Source: Muricea muricata
Taxonomy: Eukaryota > Cnidaria > Anthozoa > Malacalcyonacea > Plexauridae
Direction of reading: 5' to 3'
DNA: 64,000 bases
NCBI GenBank assembly: GCA_963855995.1
Contig: OY979720.1
Location: 18,064,139-18,128,138 of the forward strand
Position numbers and translations under genes: made by a program. The notes below the pieces were generated by a model, which saw only the letters and a program-made list of their open reading frames with translations, did no database searches and was not told the DNA's origin. Of this stretch, positions 10,895 to 27,100 are shown in pieces (the first letter of the stretch is position 1; each line of letters starts with the position of its first letter).

Positions 10895-13800
10895 TAAGAA
10901 TTATTATAAATATGCACGCTAGATTAATTCAAAGTTATTTGAATCCATTCGCGAGCTTTTGTTCGCATTTCATCGAATGATATTTAATCATAGTCTGTCG
11001 AGGAAGATCTTGAAGTTGCTTTGAGTGTAATTACATTTTTAAATGTATGTACAAATTTATTCCTAAATAAATCCAATTGAGTCTTTTGCAATATCACAAA
11101 TAATAAAAATCGATACGATCACAACTTGAGCAAACAGTACGTTTCTGGTGCTACGAATTTTAAAAGCCCATATGTTTGTAAGTAGAACATATGAAAAATA
11201 AACGTGTGTTGAAATCAGCCTTCCCTTATACTCGGAGAAGACCTTGAAATTCTGATCAAACATACATTTCCAAATTTAATGACCCAGCTTTAGGCGTTCA
11301 ATATATATCATTGAACTAAACAGATCATTATTTAAACCTAATGTCGAAGAACAACATTATTGCTGACTCTGAGGCACTACAGGGACGATAAGTATTAGCT
11401 AAATAAATGGAAATGTTGTTCGCTGATTCCATAAATGATCACGCAAATTATATTTTGATGTTTATGATACAACTTATATAAAGCACGTTAATAACGGCAT
11501 CCTATACATGGATGCATGTGCGCATGGCAATAGTGTCTACCCGGTCGTAATTCAACCACAATCACTGCAACAGCAGAGCATGACGTATATATATACAAAT
11601 CGGTGATACTATATCTTGATGGTCTGGTTCGAAGATACAGGGTTTTAGCACTCACGGTCTGGGGGCCGCTTCTACCCTCCCCTATATTTCGGACCAGAGG
11701 TGGTGGAGTTGTTATACAGACGGTTGAGGCAGTCAATTCGATGTCGTTGTCGAAAGGCAACCGCATTTGGTGGGTTGTCGAGGCCAATTGTGCGAAGCCA
11801 CCCGTGCGCGCCATCCGTGTGCAAACTTTTATTACAATACCCCGGTCCTTTTCACTATCGTCATGCTGTCTTTTATACCATTCCTAGACTAATCCTTCGA
11901 AGGTAGCAGAATTTCTCAGCTGACACCTTTTGGAACTTTCTAATTTAAATTGGTTACGCTAGTGTGCAATCTCTTATGATGCTTTTCAATAGCCCTAATG
12001 TAAGTGGTATAGCATAATTCTTTTCAATTATTTATTTGGGCTTTTTTGCAAAAAAAAAAGATGGTTCCCACCGTTAAGAAAAACTATAGCATTTTGAGCA
12101 CGGTGTTTTGTCCAATTTTTTTCGATGATTTTTTAAAACTGTTATTTTCTCCATTTACCAGAAATTTTGTCAGTGCGGTTAAGAACGAAATAAAAATTTT
12201 CATTTATCAGACTGTATGATACAAAGAAGTTGTGAAATTTTGACGACTTCTTTTCTAAAAAAAATTTCAAAATAGACAAAAAGATACTTTGGAAAGGGTC
12301 ATAATTCTTCCACTCGACGAAAACTATTTAATGCATGGGCAGGAATTGATCCTAGCCACCTTTGTTGAGTCATTTTTACTTGACCACTGGATTACGTTGG
12401 TTATGAGGCTGCGGCAGGTGGGTTTAAGTTGTCTAAACGTTCTAGCCTATGCTTAATGCTTAAAACTGACCAAAGCCAGAACGATTTTTGGCAAAGCTAG
12501 GGAGGTATTGTTCCCGGACTCAGTGATTGATTTTGATGGATACATATTGTCTTTACCACTAGACTATGTTAGTTACCACTTTCCATGTTAGTTACCACTT
12601 TCAAAGGGTTAAGAATTATCATAAATATACACGCTAGATTAAATCGAAGTTATTCGAGCCCATTCGCGAGCTTTTGTTCGCATTTCATCAAATAATATTT
12701 AATCATACTCTGTCGAGGAAGACCCTGAAGTTGCTTTTGAGTGTAATTACATTTTTAAATTATGTACAAATTTATTTCTAAACAAATCCAATTGAGTCTT
12801 TTGCAATATCACAAATAACAAAAATGGGTAAGATCACAACTTGAGCATATATTTTTGTGAGTAATAAAACATTTGAAAAATAAATGTGTGTTGAAATCAG
12901 CCTTCTCTTATACTCGAAGAAGATCTTGTAGATTCTGATCAAACATGCTTTTCCAAATATAATGACCTAGCTATAGGCGTCCAATATATACATCATTGAC
13001 AAAGCAGATCACTATTTAAATCTAATTTCGAAGGCAACATTATTGCTGGGGCACTACAGAGACGATAAGTATTAAATAAATGGAAATGTGTTTCGCTGAT
13101 TGCATAAATGACCACGCAAATTATATTTTGATGTTTATGATAAAACTTATACAGCACGTTAAAAACAGCAGCCTATATATAGATGCATGTGCGCATGGCA
13201 ATAGTGCCTACCTGGTCGTAATTCAACCACAATTAGTGCAACAGCAAAGCATGACGTATATATATACAAATCGGTGGCACTATAGTATCACCGATTTGTA
13301 TATATATACGTCATGCTTTGCTGTTGCACTAATTGTGGTTGAATTACGACCAGGTAGGCACTATTGCCATGCGTGATCATTTGCTTTTCTTGTTTTAAAA
13401 TATCTGCCTGTACTTGGGGGAAACAGGCAGATCTCTGAAAACAAGAAAGGCTGAACACATCAGAAACGTTAAGGAACATAATAATGGTTCAAACATCGAA
13501 AAACATGCAACGCGAACATCATTGACACACGGAATTTCCGTAGTCGCCTAAAACTAGAAGTCCAGAATCATGGCATACAGCTGCCAAAGACAGGAATGCT
13601 GATAACAACTCAAAACCGCTTCCTCGACAATGTACAATCTTAATAAAGAAAACATAGTATCACCTTATCGTATTTCACAGTGCACATGTATATACACGTC
13701 ATATCTAGCTTCATTTCACACTTTCACAGTTTATAAATCATTATAAATATACCCGTTGAAGGCTACAGACTGGTGGCCGAAAGCTCGTAAACAAATAAAT

Positions 13801-14205
13801 ATATTTTAGTCAGAGAACGTCTCACCCTTTTCATTTATGTCTAATCCTGGCTACACATCTACGATTTTTAGTGGTTTATATTGTTCAACTATTTTTTAAA
13901 GATCATTCAGTTGAAAACGGGTAAATAATTTAAACCACATAGGGCGAGTGTAATAGCCAACGCGGTCTGGTGATCAAGCAAAGTGGTGTAAATAAACAAC
14001 GCAGCTGAACGATAATTCCCTTGCTCGGAATTATTTTTATGTTTTAGAACAATTATGGGCTAGAGTAAACCCCGCTTAAACAATTTAAGTGGCAAGGGCG
14101 TGATAGCATTCATGTAGTCTAGTGGCCAATGCAAAATGTCTCAAGTCAACGAGTTTTTGGTCAAATCTTGCCCTTGTCACAAACCCCATAGGCTTTTGTC
14201 TGGGG
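10895..14205. repeat. Array unit 4 (3,311 bp)
   Basis: Has ten rather than nine A residues after TTTTTTGC near 12050, the only length change among full units. It combines CACTCACGG with GTTGTTATA, a mosaic of the two main Y haplotypes. Confidence 0.95.
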
Positions 14206-17200
14206 TAAGAATTATTATAAATATGCACGCTAGATTAATTCAAAGTTATTTGAATCCATTCGCGAGCTTTTGTTCGCATTTCATCGAATGATATTTAATC
14301 ATAGTCTGTCGAGGAAGATCTTGAAGTTGCTTTGAGTGTAATTACATTTTTAAATGTATGTACAAATTTATTCCTAAATAAATCCAATTGAGTCTTTTGC
14401 AATATCACAAATAATAAAAATCGATACGATCACAACTTGAGCAAACAGTACGTTTCTGGTGCTACGAATTTTAAAAGCCCATATGTTTGTAAGTAGAACA
14501 TATGAAAAATAAACGTGTGTTGAAATCAGCCTTCCCTTATACTCGGAGAAGACCTTGAAATTCTGATCAAACATACATTTCCAAATATAATGACCCAGCT
14601 TTAGGCGTTCAATATATATCATTGAACTAAACAGATCATTATTTAAACCTAATGTCGAAGAACAACATTATTGCTGACTCTGAGGCACTACAGGGACGAT
14701 AAGTATTAGCTAAATAAATGGAAATGTTGTTCGCTGATTCCATAAATGATCACGCAAATTATATTTTGATGTTTATGATACAACTTATATAAAGCACGTT
14801 AATAACGGCATCCTATACATGGATGCATGTGCGCATGGCAATAGTGTCTACCCGGTCGTAATTCAACCACAATCACTGCAACAGCAGAGCATGACGTATA
14901 TATATACAAATCGGTGATACTATATCTTGATGGTCTGGTTCGAAGATACAGGGTTTTAGCACTCACGGTCTGGGGGCCGCTTCTACCCTCCCCTATATTT
15001 CGGACCAGAGGTGGTGGAGTTATTATACAGACGGTTGAGGCAGTCAATTCGATGTCGTTGTCGAAAGGCAACCGCATTTGGTGGGTTGTCGAGGCCAATT
15101 GTGCGAAGCCACCCGTGCGCGCCATCCGTGTGCAAACTTTTATTACAATACCCCGGTCCTTTTCACTATCGTCATGCTGTCTTTTATACCATTCCTAGAC
15201 TAATCCTTCGAAGGTAGCAGAATTTCTCAGCTGACACCTTTTGGAACTTTCTAATTTAAATTGGTTACGCTAGTGTGCAATCTCTTATGATGCTTTTCAA
15301 TAGCCCTAATGTAAGTGGTATAGCATAATTCTTTTCAATTATTTATTTGGGCTTTTTTGCAAAAAAAAAGATGGTTCCCACCGTTAAGAAAAACTATAGC
15401 ATTTTGAGCACGGTGTTTTGTCCAATTTTTTTCGATGATTTTTTAAAACTGTTATTTTCTCCATTTACCAGAAATTTTGTCAGTGCGGTTAAGAACGAAA
15501 TAAAAATTTTCATTTATCAGACTGTATGATACAAAGAAGTTGTGAAATTTTGACGACTTCTTTTCTAAAAAAAATTTCAAAATAGACAAAAAGATACTTT
15601 GGAAAGGGTCATAATTCTTCCACTCGACGAAAACTATTTAATGCATGGGCAGGAATTGATCCTAGCCACCTTTGTTGAGTCATTTTTACTTGACCACTGG
15701 ATTACGTTGGTTATGAGGCTGCGGCAGGTGGGTTTAAGTTGTCTAAACGTTCTAGCCTATGCTTAATGCTTAAAACTGACCAAAGCCAGAACGATTTTTG
15801 GCAAAGCTAGGGAGGTATTGTTCCCGGACTCAGTGATTGATTTTGATGGATACATATTGTCTTTACCACTAGACTATGTTAGTTACCACTTTCCATGTTA
15901 GTTACCACTTTCAAAGGGTTAAGAATTATCATAAATATACACGCTAGATTAAATCGAAGTTATTCGAGCCCATTCGCGAGCTTTTGTTCGCATTTCATCA
16001 AATAATATTTAATCATACTCTGTCGAGGAAGACCCTGAAGTTGCTTTTGAGTGTAATTACATTTTTAAATTATGTACAAATTTATTTCTAAACAAATCCA
16101 ATTGAGTCTTTTGCAATATCACAAATAACAAAAATGGGTAAGATCACAACTTGAGCATATATTTTTGTGAGTAATAAAACATTTGAAAAATAAATGTGTG
16201 TTGAAATCAGCCTTCTCTTATACTCGAAGAAGATCTTGTAGATTCTGATCAAACATGCTTTTCCAAATATAATGACCTAGCTATAGGCGTCCAATATATA
16301 CATCATTGACAAAGCAGATCACTATTTAAATCTAATTTCGAAGGCAACATTATTGCTGGGGCACTACAGAGACGATAAGTATTAAATAAATGGAAATGTG
16401 TTTCGCTGATTGCATAAATGACCACGCAAATTATATTTTGATGTTTATGATAAAACTTATACAGCACGTTAAAAACAGCAGCCTATATATAGATGCATGT
16501 GCGCATGGCAATAGTGCCTACCTGGTCGTAATTCAACCACAATTAGTGCAACAGCAAAGCATGACGTATATATATACAAATCGGTGGCACTATAGTATCA
16601 CCGATTTGTATATATATACGTCATGCTTTGCTGTTGCACTAATTGTGGTTGAATTACGACCAGGTAGGCACTATTGCCATGCGTGATCATTTGCTTTTCT
16701 TGTTTTAAAATATCTGCCTGTACTTGGGGGAAACAGGCAGATCTCTGAAAACAAGAAAGGCTGAACACATCAGAAACGTTAAGGAACATAATAATGGTTC
16801 AAACATCGAAAAACATGCAACGCGAACATCATTGACACACGGAATTTCCGTAGTCGCCTAAAACTAGAAGTCCAGAATCATGGCATACAGCTGCCAAAGA
16901 CAGGAATGCTGATAACAACTCAAAACCGCTTCCTCGACAATGTACAATCTTAATAAAGAAAACATAGTATCACCTTATCGTATTTCACAGTGCACATGTA
17001 TATACACGTCATATCTAGCTTCATTTCACACTTTCACAGTTTATAAATCATTATAAATATACCCGTTGAAGGCTACAGACTGGTGGCCGAAAGCTCGTAA
17101 ACAAATAAATATATTTTAGTCAGAGAACGTCTCACCCTTTTCATTTATGTCTAATCCTGGCTACACATCTACGATTTTTAGTGGTTTATATTGTTCAACT

Positions 17201-17515
17201 ATTTTTTAAAGATCATTCAGTTGAAAACGGGTAAATAATTTAAACCACATAGGGCGAGTGTAATAGCCAACGCGGTCTGGTGATCAAGCAAAGTGGTGTA
17301 AATAAACAACGCAGCTGAACGATAATTCCCTTGCTCGGAATTATTTTTATGTTTTAGAACAATTATGGGCTAGAGTAAACCCCGCTTAAACAATTTAAGT
17401 GGCAAGGGCGTGATAGCATTCATGTAGTCTAGTGGCCAATGCAAAATGTCTCAAGTCAACGAGTTTTTGGTCAAATCTTGCCCTTGTCACAAACCCCATA
17501 GGCTTTTGTCTGGGG
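14206..17515. repeat. Array unit 5
   Basis: Y haplotype CACTCACGG with GTTATTATA. It has a private S-A variant CCAAATATAATG near 14580, which matches the state found in S-B blocks and may be a short conversion tract from S-B into S-A. Confidence 0.95.
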
Positions 17516-20500
17516 TAAGAATTATTATAAATATGCACGCTAGATTAATTCAAAGTTATTTGAATCCATTCGCGAGCTTTTGTTCGCATTTCATCGAATG
17601 ATATTTAATCATAGTCTGTCGAGGAAGATCTTGAAGTTGCTTTGAGTGTAATTACATTTTTAAATGTATGTACAAATTTATTCCTAAATAAATCCAATTG
17701 AGTCTTTTGCAATATCACAAATAATAAAAATCGATACGATCACAACTTGAGCAAACAGTACGTTTCTGGTGCTACGAATTTTAAAAGCCCATATGTTTGT
17801 AAGTAGAACATATGAAAAATAAACGTGTGTTGAAATCAGCCTTCCCTTATACTCGGAGAAGACCTTGAAATTCTGATCAAACATACATTTCCAAATTTAA
17901 TGACCCAGCTTTAGGCGTTCAATATATATCATTGAACTAAACAGATCATTATTTAAACCTAATGTCGAAGAACAACATTATTGCTGACTCTGAGGCACTA
18001 CAGGGACGATAAGTATTAGCTAAATAAATGGAAATGTTGTTCGCTGATTCCATAAATGATCACGCAAATTATATTTTGATGTTTATGATACAACTTATAT
18101 AAAGCACGTTAATAACGGCATCCTATACATGGATGCATGTGCGCATGGCAATAGTGTCTACCCGGTCGTAATTCAACCACAATCACTGCAACAGCAGAGC
18201 ATGACGTATATATATACAAATCGGTGATACTATATCTTGATGGTCTGGTTCGAAGATACAGGGTTTTAGCACTCACGGTCTGGGGGCCGCTTCTACCCTC
18301 CCCTATATTTCGGACCAGAGGTGGTGGAGTTATTATACAGACGGTTGAGGCAGTCAATTCGATGTCGTTGTCGAAAGGCAACCGCATTTGGTGGGTTGTC
18401 GAGGCCAATTGTGCGAAGCCACCCGTGCGCGCCATCCGTGTGCAAACTTTTATTACAATACCCCGGTCCTTTTCACTATCGTCATGCTGTCTTTTATACC
18501 ATTCCTAGACTAATCCTTCGAAGGTAGCAGAATTTCTCAGCTGACACCTTTTGGAACTTTCTAATTTAAATTGGTTACGCTAGTGTGCAATCTCTTATGA
18601 TGCTTTTCAATAGCCCTAATGTAAGTGGTATAGCATAATTCTTTTCAATTATTTATTTGGGCTTTTTTGCAAAAAAAAAGATGGTTCCCACCGTTAAGAA
18701 AAACTATAGCATTTTGAGCACGGTGTTTTGTCCAATTTTTTTCGATGATTTTTTAAAACTGTTATTTTCTCCATTTACCAGAAATTTTGTCAGTGCGGTT
18801 AAGAACGAAATAAAAATTTTCATTTATCAGACTGTATGATACAAAGAAGTTGTGAAATTTTGACGACTTCTTTTCTAAAAAAAATTTCAAAATAGACAAA
18901 AAGATACTTTGGAAAGGGTCATAATTCTTCCACTCGACGAAAACTATTTAATGCATGGGCAGGAATTGATCCTAGCCACCTTTGTTGAGTCATTTTTACT
19001 TGACCACTGGATTACGTTGGTTATGAGGCTGCGGCAGGTGGGTTTAAGTTGTCTAAACGTTCTAGCCTATGCTTAATGCTTAAAACTGACCAAAGCCAGA
19101 ACGATTTTTGGCAAAGCTAGGGAGGTATTGTTCCCGGACTCAGTGATTGATTTTGATGGATACATATTGTCTTTACCACTAGACTATGTTAGTTACCACT
19201 TTCCATGTTAGTTACCACTTTCAAAGGGTTAAGAATTATCATAAATATACACGCTAGATTAAATCGAAGTTATTCGAGCCCATTCGCGAGCTTTTGTTCG
19301 CATTTCATCAAATAATATTTAATCATACTCTGTCGAGGAAGACCCTGAAGTTGCTTTTGAGTGTAATTACATTTTTAAATTATGTACAAATTTATTTCTA
19401 AACAAATCCAATTGAGTCTTTTGCAATATCACAAATAACAAAAATGGGTAAGATCACAACTTGAGCATATATTTTTGTGAGTAATAAAACATTTGAAAAA
19501 TAAATGTGTGTTGAAATCAGCCTTCTCTTATACTCGAAGAAGATCTTGTAGATTCTGATCAAACATGCTTTTCCAAATATAATGACCTAGCTATAGGCGT
19601 CCAATATATACATCATTGACAAAGCAGATCACTATTTAAATCTAATTTCGAAGGCAACATTATTGCTGGGGCACTACAGAGACGATAAGTATTAAATAAA
19701 TGGAAATGTGTTTCGCTGATTGCATAAATGACCACGCAAATTATATTTTGATGTTTATGATAAAACTTATACAGCACGTTAAAAACAGCAGCCTATATAT
19801 AGATGCATGTGCGCATGGCAATAGTGCCTACCTGGTCGTAATTCAACCACAATTAGTGCAACAGCAAAGCATGACGTATATATATACAAATCGGTGGCAC
19901 TATAGTATCACCGATTTGTATATATATACGTCATGCTTTGCTGTTGCACTAATTGTGGTTGAATTACGACCAGGTAGGCACTATTGCCATGCGTGATCAT
20001 TTGCTTTTCTTGTTTTAAAATATCTGCCTGTACTTGGGGGAAACAGGCAGATCTCTGAAAACAAGAAAGGCTGAACACATCAGAAACGTTAAGGAACATA
20101 ATAATGGTTCAAACATCGAAAAACATGCAACGCGAACATCATTGACACACGGAATTTCCGTAGTCGCCTAAAACTAGAAGTCCAGAATCATGGCATACAG
20201 CTGCCAAAGACAGGAATGCTGATAACAACTCAAAACCGCTTCCTCGACAATGTACAATCTTAATAAAGAAAACATAGTATCACCTTATCGTATTTCACAG
20301 TGCACATGTATATACACGTCATATCTAGCTTCATTTCACACTTTCACAGTTTATAAATCATTATAAATATACCCGTTGAAGGCTACAGACTGGTGGCCGA
20401 AAGCTCGTAAACAAATAAATATATTTTAGTCAGAGAACGTCTCACCCTTTTCATTTATGTCTAATCCTGGCTACACATCTACGATTTTTAGTGGTTTATA

Positions 20501-20825
20501 TTGTTCAACTATTTTTTAAAGATCATTCAGTTGAAAACGGGTAAATAATTTAAACCACATAGGGCGAGTGTAATAGCCAACGCGGTCTGGTGATCAAGCA
20601 AAGTGGTGTAAATAAACAACGCAGCTGAACGATAATTCCCTTGCTCGGAATTATTTTTATGTTTTAGAACAATTATGGGCTAGAGTAAACCCCGCTTAAA
20701 CAATTTAAGTGGCAAGGGCGTGATAGCATTCATGTAGTCTAGTGGCCAATGCAAAATGTCTCAAGTCAACGAGTTTTTGGTCAAATCTTGCCCTTGTCAC
20801 AAACCCCATAGGCTTTTGTCTGGGG
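17516..20825. repeat. Array unit 6
   Basis: Y haplotype CACTCACGG with GTTATTATA. I noted no private variant. It is close to the consensus of units 5-9. Confidence 0.95.
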
Positions 20826-23800
20826 TAAGAATTATTATAAATATGCACGCTAGATTAATTCAAAGTTATTTGAATCCATTCGCGAGCTTTTGTTCGCATT
20901 TCATCGAATGATATTTAATCATAGTCTGTCGAGGAAGATCTTGAAGTTGCTTTGAGTGTAATTACATTTTTAAATGTATGTACAAATTTATTCCTAAATA
21001 AATCCAATTGAGTCTTTTGCAATATCACAAATAATAAAAATCGATACGATCACAACTTGAGCAAACAGTACGTTTCTGGTGCTACGAATTTTAAAAGCCC
21101 ATATGTTTGTAAGTAGAACATATGAAAAATAAACGTGTGTTGAAATCAGCCTTCCCTTATACTCGGAGAAGACCTTGAAATTCTGATCAAACATACATTT
21201 CCAAATTTAATGACCCAGCTTTAGGCGTTCAATATATATCATTGAACTAAACAGATCATTATTTAAACCTAATGTCGAAGAACAACATTATTGCTGACTC
21301 TGAGGCACTACAGGGACGATAAGTATTAGCTAAATAAATGGAAATGTTGTTCGCTGATTCCATAAATGATCACGCAAATTATATTTTGATGTTTATGATA
21401 CAACTTATATAAAGCACGTTAATAACGGCATCCTATACATGGATGCATGTGCGCATGGCAATAGTGTCTACCCGGTCGTAATTCAACCACAATCACTGCA
21501 ACAGCAGAGCATGACGTATATATATACAAATCGGTGATACTATATCTTGATGGTCTGGTTCGAAGATACAGGGTTTTAGCACTCACGGTCTGGGGGCCGC
21601 TTCTACCCTCCCCTATATTTCGGACCAGAGGTGGTGGAGTTATTATACAGACGGTTGAGGCAGTCAATTCGATGTCGTTGTCGAAAGGCAACCGCATTTG
21701 GTGGGTTGTCGAGGCCAATTGTGCGAAGCCACCCGTGCGCGCCATCCGTGTGCAAACTTTTATTACAATACCCCGGTCCTTTTCACTATCGTCATGCTGT
21801 CTTTTATACCATTCCTAGACTAATCCTTCGAAGGTAGCAGAATTTCTCAGCTGACACCTTTTGGAACTTTCTAATTTAAATTGGTTACGCTAGTGTGCAA
21901 TCTCTTATGATGCTTTTCAATAGCCCTAATGTAAGTGGTATAGCATAATTCTTTTCAATTATTTATTTGGGCTTTTTTGCAAAAAAAAAGATGGTTTCCA
22001 CCGTTAAGAAAAACTATAGCATTTTGAGCACGGTGTTTTGTCCAATTTTTTTCGATGATTTTTTAAAACTGTTATTTTCTCCATTTACCAGAAATTTTGT
22101 CAGTGCGGTTAAGAACGAAATAAAAATTTTCATTTATCAGACTGTATGATACAAAGAAGTTGTGAAATTTTGACGACTTCTTTTCTAAAAAAAATTTCAA
22201 AATAGACAAAAAGATACTTTGGAAAGGGTCATAATTCTTCCACTCGACGAAAACTATTTAATGCATGGGCAGGAATTGATCCTAGCCACCTTTGTTGAGT
22301 CATTTTTACTTGACCACTGGATTACGTTGGTTATGAGGCTGCGGCAGGTGGGTTTAAGTTGTCTAAACGTTCTAGCCTATGCTTAATGCTTAAAACTGAC
22401 CAAAGCCAGAACGATTTTTGGCAAAGCTAGGGAGGTATTGTTCCCGGACTCAGTGATTGATTTTGATGGATACATATTGTCTTTACCACTAGACTATGTT
22501 AGTTACCACTTTCCATGTTAGTTACCACTTTCAAAGGGTTAAGAATTATCATAAATATACACGCTAGATTAAATCGAAGTTATTCGAGCCCATTCGCGAG
22601 CTTTTGTTCGCATTTCATCAAATAATATTTAATCATACTCTGTCGAGGAAGACCCTGAAGTTGCTTTTGAGTGTAATTACATTTTTAAATTATGTACAAA
22701 TTTATTTCTAAACAAATCCAATTGAGTCTTTTGCAATATCACAAATAACAAAAATGGGTAAGATCACAACTTGAGCATATATTTTTGTGAGTAATAAAAC
22801 ATTTGAAAAATAAATGTGTGTTGAAATCAGCCTTCTCTTATACTCGAAGAAGATCTTGTAGATTCTGATCAAACATGCTTTTCCAAATATAATGACCTAG
22901 CTATAGGCGTCCAATATATACATCATTGACAAAGCAGATCACTATTTAAATCTAATTTCGAAGGCAACATTATTGCTGGGGCACTACAGAGACGATAAGT
23001 ATTAAATAAATGGAAATGTGTTTCGCTGATTGCATAAATGACCACGCAAATTATATTTTGATGTTTATGATAAAACTTATACAGCACGTTAAAAACAGCA
23101 GCCTATATATAGATGCATGTGCGCATGGCAATAGTGCCTACCTGGTCGTAATTCAACCACAATTAGTGCAACAGCAAAGCATGACGTATATATATACAAA
23201 TCGGTGGCACTATAGTATCACCGATTTGTATATATATACGTCATGCTTTGCTGTTGCACTAATTGTGGTTGAATTACGACCAGGTAGGCACTATTGCCAT
23301 GCGTGATCATTTGCTTTTCTTGTTTTAAAATATCTGCCTGTACTTGGGGGAAACAGGCAGATCTCTGAAAACAAGAAAGGCTGAACACATCAGAAACGTT
23401 AAGGAACATAATAATGGTTCAAACATCGAAAAACATGCAACGCGAACATCATTGACACACGGAATTTCCGTAGTCGCCTAAAACTAGAAGTCCAGAATCA
23501 TGGCATACAGCTGCCAAAGACAGGAATGCTGATAACAACTCAAAACCGCTTCCTCGACAATGTACAATCTTAATAAAGAAAACATAGTATCACCTTATCG
23601 TATTTCACAGTGCACATGTATATACACGTCATATCTAGCTTCATTTCACACTTTCACAGTTTATAAATCATTATAAATATACCCGTTGAAGGCTACAGAC
23701 TGGTGGCCGAAAGCTCGTAAACAAATAAATATATTTTAGTCAGAGAACGTCTCACCCTTTTCATTTATGTCTAATCCTGGCTACACATCTACGATTTTTA

Positions 23801-24135
23801 GTGGTTTATATTGTTCAACTATTTTTTAAAGATCATTCAGTTGAAAACGGGTAAATAATTTAAACCACATAGGGCGAGTGTAATAGCCAACGCGGTCTGG
23901 TGATCAAGCAAAGTGGTGTAAATAAACAACGCAGCTGAACGATAATTCCCTTGCTCGGAATTATTTTTATGTTTTAGAACAATTATGGGCTAGAGTAAAC
24001 CCCGCTTAAACAATTTAAGTGGCAAGGGCGTGATAGCATTCATGTAGTCTAGTGGCCAATGCAAAATGTCTCAAGTCAACGAGTTTTTGGTCAAATCTTG
24101 CCCTTGTCACAAACCCCATAGGCTTTTGTCTGGGG
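20826..24135. repeat. Array unit 7
   Basis: Y haplotype CACTCACGG with GTTATTATA. Private variant ATGGTTTCCACC near 21991, where the others have ATGGTTCCCACC. Confidence 0.95.
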
Positions 24136-27100
24136 TAAGAATTATTATAAATATGCACGCTAGATTAATTCAAAGTTATTTGAACCCATTCGCGAGCTTT
24201 TGTTCGCATTTCATCGAATGATATTTAATCATAGTCTGTCGAGGAAGATCTTGAAGTTGCTTTGAGTGTAATTACATTTTTAAATGTATGTACAAATTTA
24301 TTCCTAAATAAATCCAATTGAGTCTTTTGCAATATCACAAATAATAAAAATCGATACGATCACAACTTGAGCAAACAGTACGTTTCTGGTGCTACGAGTT
24401 TTAAAAGCCCATATGTTTGTAAGTAGAACATATGAAAAATAAACGTGTGTTGAAATCAGCCTTCCCTTATACTCGGAGAAGACCTTGAAATTCTGATCAA
24501 ACATACATTTCCAAATTTAATGACCCAGCTTTAGGCGTTCAATATATATCATTGAACTAAACAGATCATTATTTAAACCTAATGTCGAAGAACAACATTA
24601 TTGCTGACTCTGAGGCACTACAGGGACGATAAGTATTAGCTAAATAAATGGAAATGTTGTTCGCTGATTCCATAAATGATCACGCAAATTATATTTTGAT
24701 GTTTATGATACAACTTATATAAAGCACGTTAATAACGGCATCCTATACATGGATGCATGTGCGCATGGCAATAGTGTCTACCCGGTCGTAATTCAACCAC
24801 AATCACTGCAACAGCAGAGCATGACGTATATATATACAAATCGGTGATACTATATCTTGATGGTCTGGTTCGAAGATACAGGGTTTTAGCACTCACGGTC
24901 TGGGGGCCGCTTCTACCCTCCCCTATATTTCGGACCAGAGGTGGTGGAGTTATTATACAGACGGTTGAGGCAGTCAATTCGATGTCGTTGTCGAAAGGCA
25001 ACCGCATTTGGTGGGTTGTCGAGGCCAATTGTGCGAAGCCACCCGTGCGCGCCATCCGTGTGCAAACTTTTATTACAATACCCCGGTCCTTTTCACTATC
25101 GTCATGCTGTCTTTTATACCATTCCTAGACTAATCCTTCGAAGGTAGCAGAATTTCTCAGCTGACACCTTTTGGAACTTTCTAATTTAAATTGGTTACGC
25201 TAGTGTGCAATCTCTTATGATGCTTTTCAATAGCCCTAATGTAAGTGGTATAGCATAATTCTTTTCAATTATTTATTTGGGCTTTTTTGCAAAAAAAAAG
25301 ATGGTTCCCACCGTTAAGAAAAACTATAGCATTTTGAGCACGGTGTTTTGTCCAATTTTTTTCGATGATTTTTTAAAACTGTTATTTTCTCCATTTACCA
25401 GAAATTTTGTCAGTGCGGTTAAGAACGAAATAAAAATTTTCATTTATCAGACTGTATGATACAAAGAAGTTGTGAAATTTTGACGACTTCTTTTCTAAAA
25501 AACATTTCAAAATAGACAAAAAGATACTTTGGAAAGGGTCATAATTCTTCCACTCGACGAAAACTATTTAATGCATGGGCAGGAATTGATCCTAGCCACC
25601 TTTGTTGAGTCATTTTTACTTGACCACTGGATTACGTTGGTTATGAGGCTGCGGCAGGTGGGTTTAAGTTGTCTAAACGTTCTAGCCTATGCTTAATGCT
25701 TAAAACTGACCAAAGCCAGAACGATTTTTGGCAAAGCTAGGGAGGTATTGTTCCCGGACTCAGTGATTGATTTTGATGGATACATATTGTCTTTACCACT
25801 AGACTATGTTAGTTACCACTTTCCATGTTAGTTACCACTTTCAAAGGGTTAAGAATTATCATAAATATACACGCTAGATTAAATCGAAGTTATTCGAGCC
25901 CATTCGCGAGCTTTTGTTCGCATTTCATCAAATAATATTTAATCATACTCTGTCGAGGAAGACCCTGAAGTTGCTTTTGAGTGTAATTACATTTTTAAAT
26001 TATGTACAAATTTATTTCTAAACAAATCCAATTGAGTCTTTTGCAATATCACAAATAACAAAAATGGGTAAGATCACAACTTGAGCATATATTTTTGTGA
26101 GTAATAAAACATTTGAAAAATAAATGTGTGTTGAAATCAGCCTTCTCTTATACTCGAAGAAGATCTTGTAGATTCTGATCAAACATGCTTTTCCAAATAT
26201 AATGACCTAGCTATAGGCGTCCAATATATACATCATTGACAAAGCAGATCACTATTTAAATCTAATTTCGAAGGCAACATTATTGCTGGGGCACTACAGA
26301 GACGATAAGTATTAAATAAATGGAAATGTGTTTCGCTGATTGCATAAATGACCACGCAAATTATATTTTGATGTTTATGATAAAACTTATACAGCACGTT
26401 AAAAACAGCAGCCTATATATAGATGCATGTGCGCATGGCAATAGTGCCTACGTGGTCGTAATTCAACCACAATTAGTGCAACAGCAAAGCATGACGTATA
26501 TATATACAAATCGGTGGCACTATAGTATCACCGATTTGTATATATATACGTCATGCTTTGCTGTTGCACTAATTGTGGTTGAATTACGACCAGGTAGGCA
26601 CTATTGCCATGCGTGATCATTTGCTTTTCTTGTTTTAAAATATCTGCCTGTACTTGGGGGAAACAGGCAGATCTCTGAAAACAAGAAAGGCTGAACACAT
26701 CAGAAACGTTAAGGAACATAATAATGGTTCAAACATCGAAAAACATGCAACGCGAACATCATTGACACACGGAATTTCTGTAGTCGCCTAAAACTAGAAG
26801 TCCAGAATCATGGCATACAGCTGCCAAAGACAGGAATGCTGATAACAACTCAAAACCGCTTCCTCGACAATGTACAATCTTAATAAAGAAAACATAGTAT
26901 CACCTTATCGTATTTCACAGTGCACATGTATATACACGTCATATCTAGCTTCATTTCACACTTTCACAGTTTATAAATCATTATAAATATACCCGTTGAA
27001 GGCTACAGACTGGTGGCCGAAAGCTCGTAAACAAATAAATATATTTTAGTCAGAGAACGTCTCACCCTTTTCATTTATGTCTAATCCTGGCTACACATCT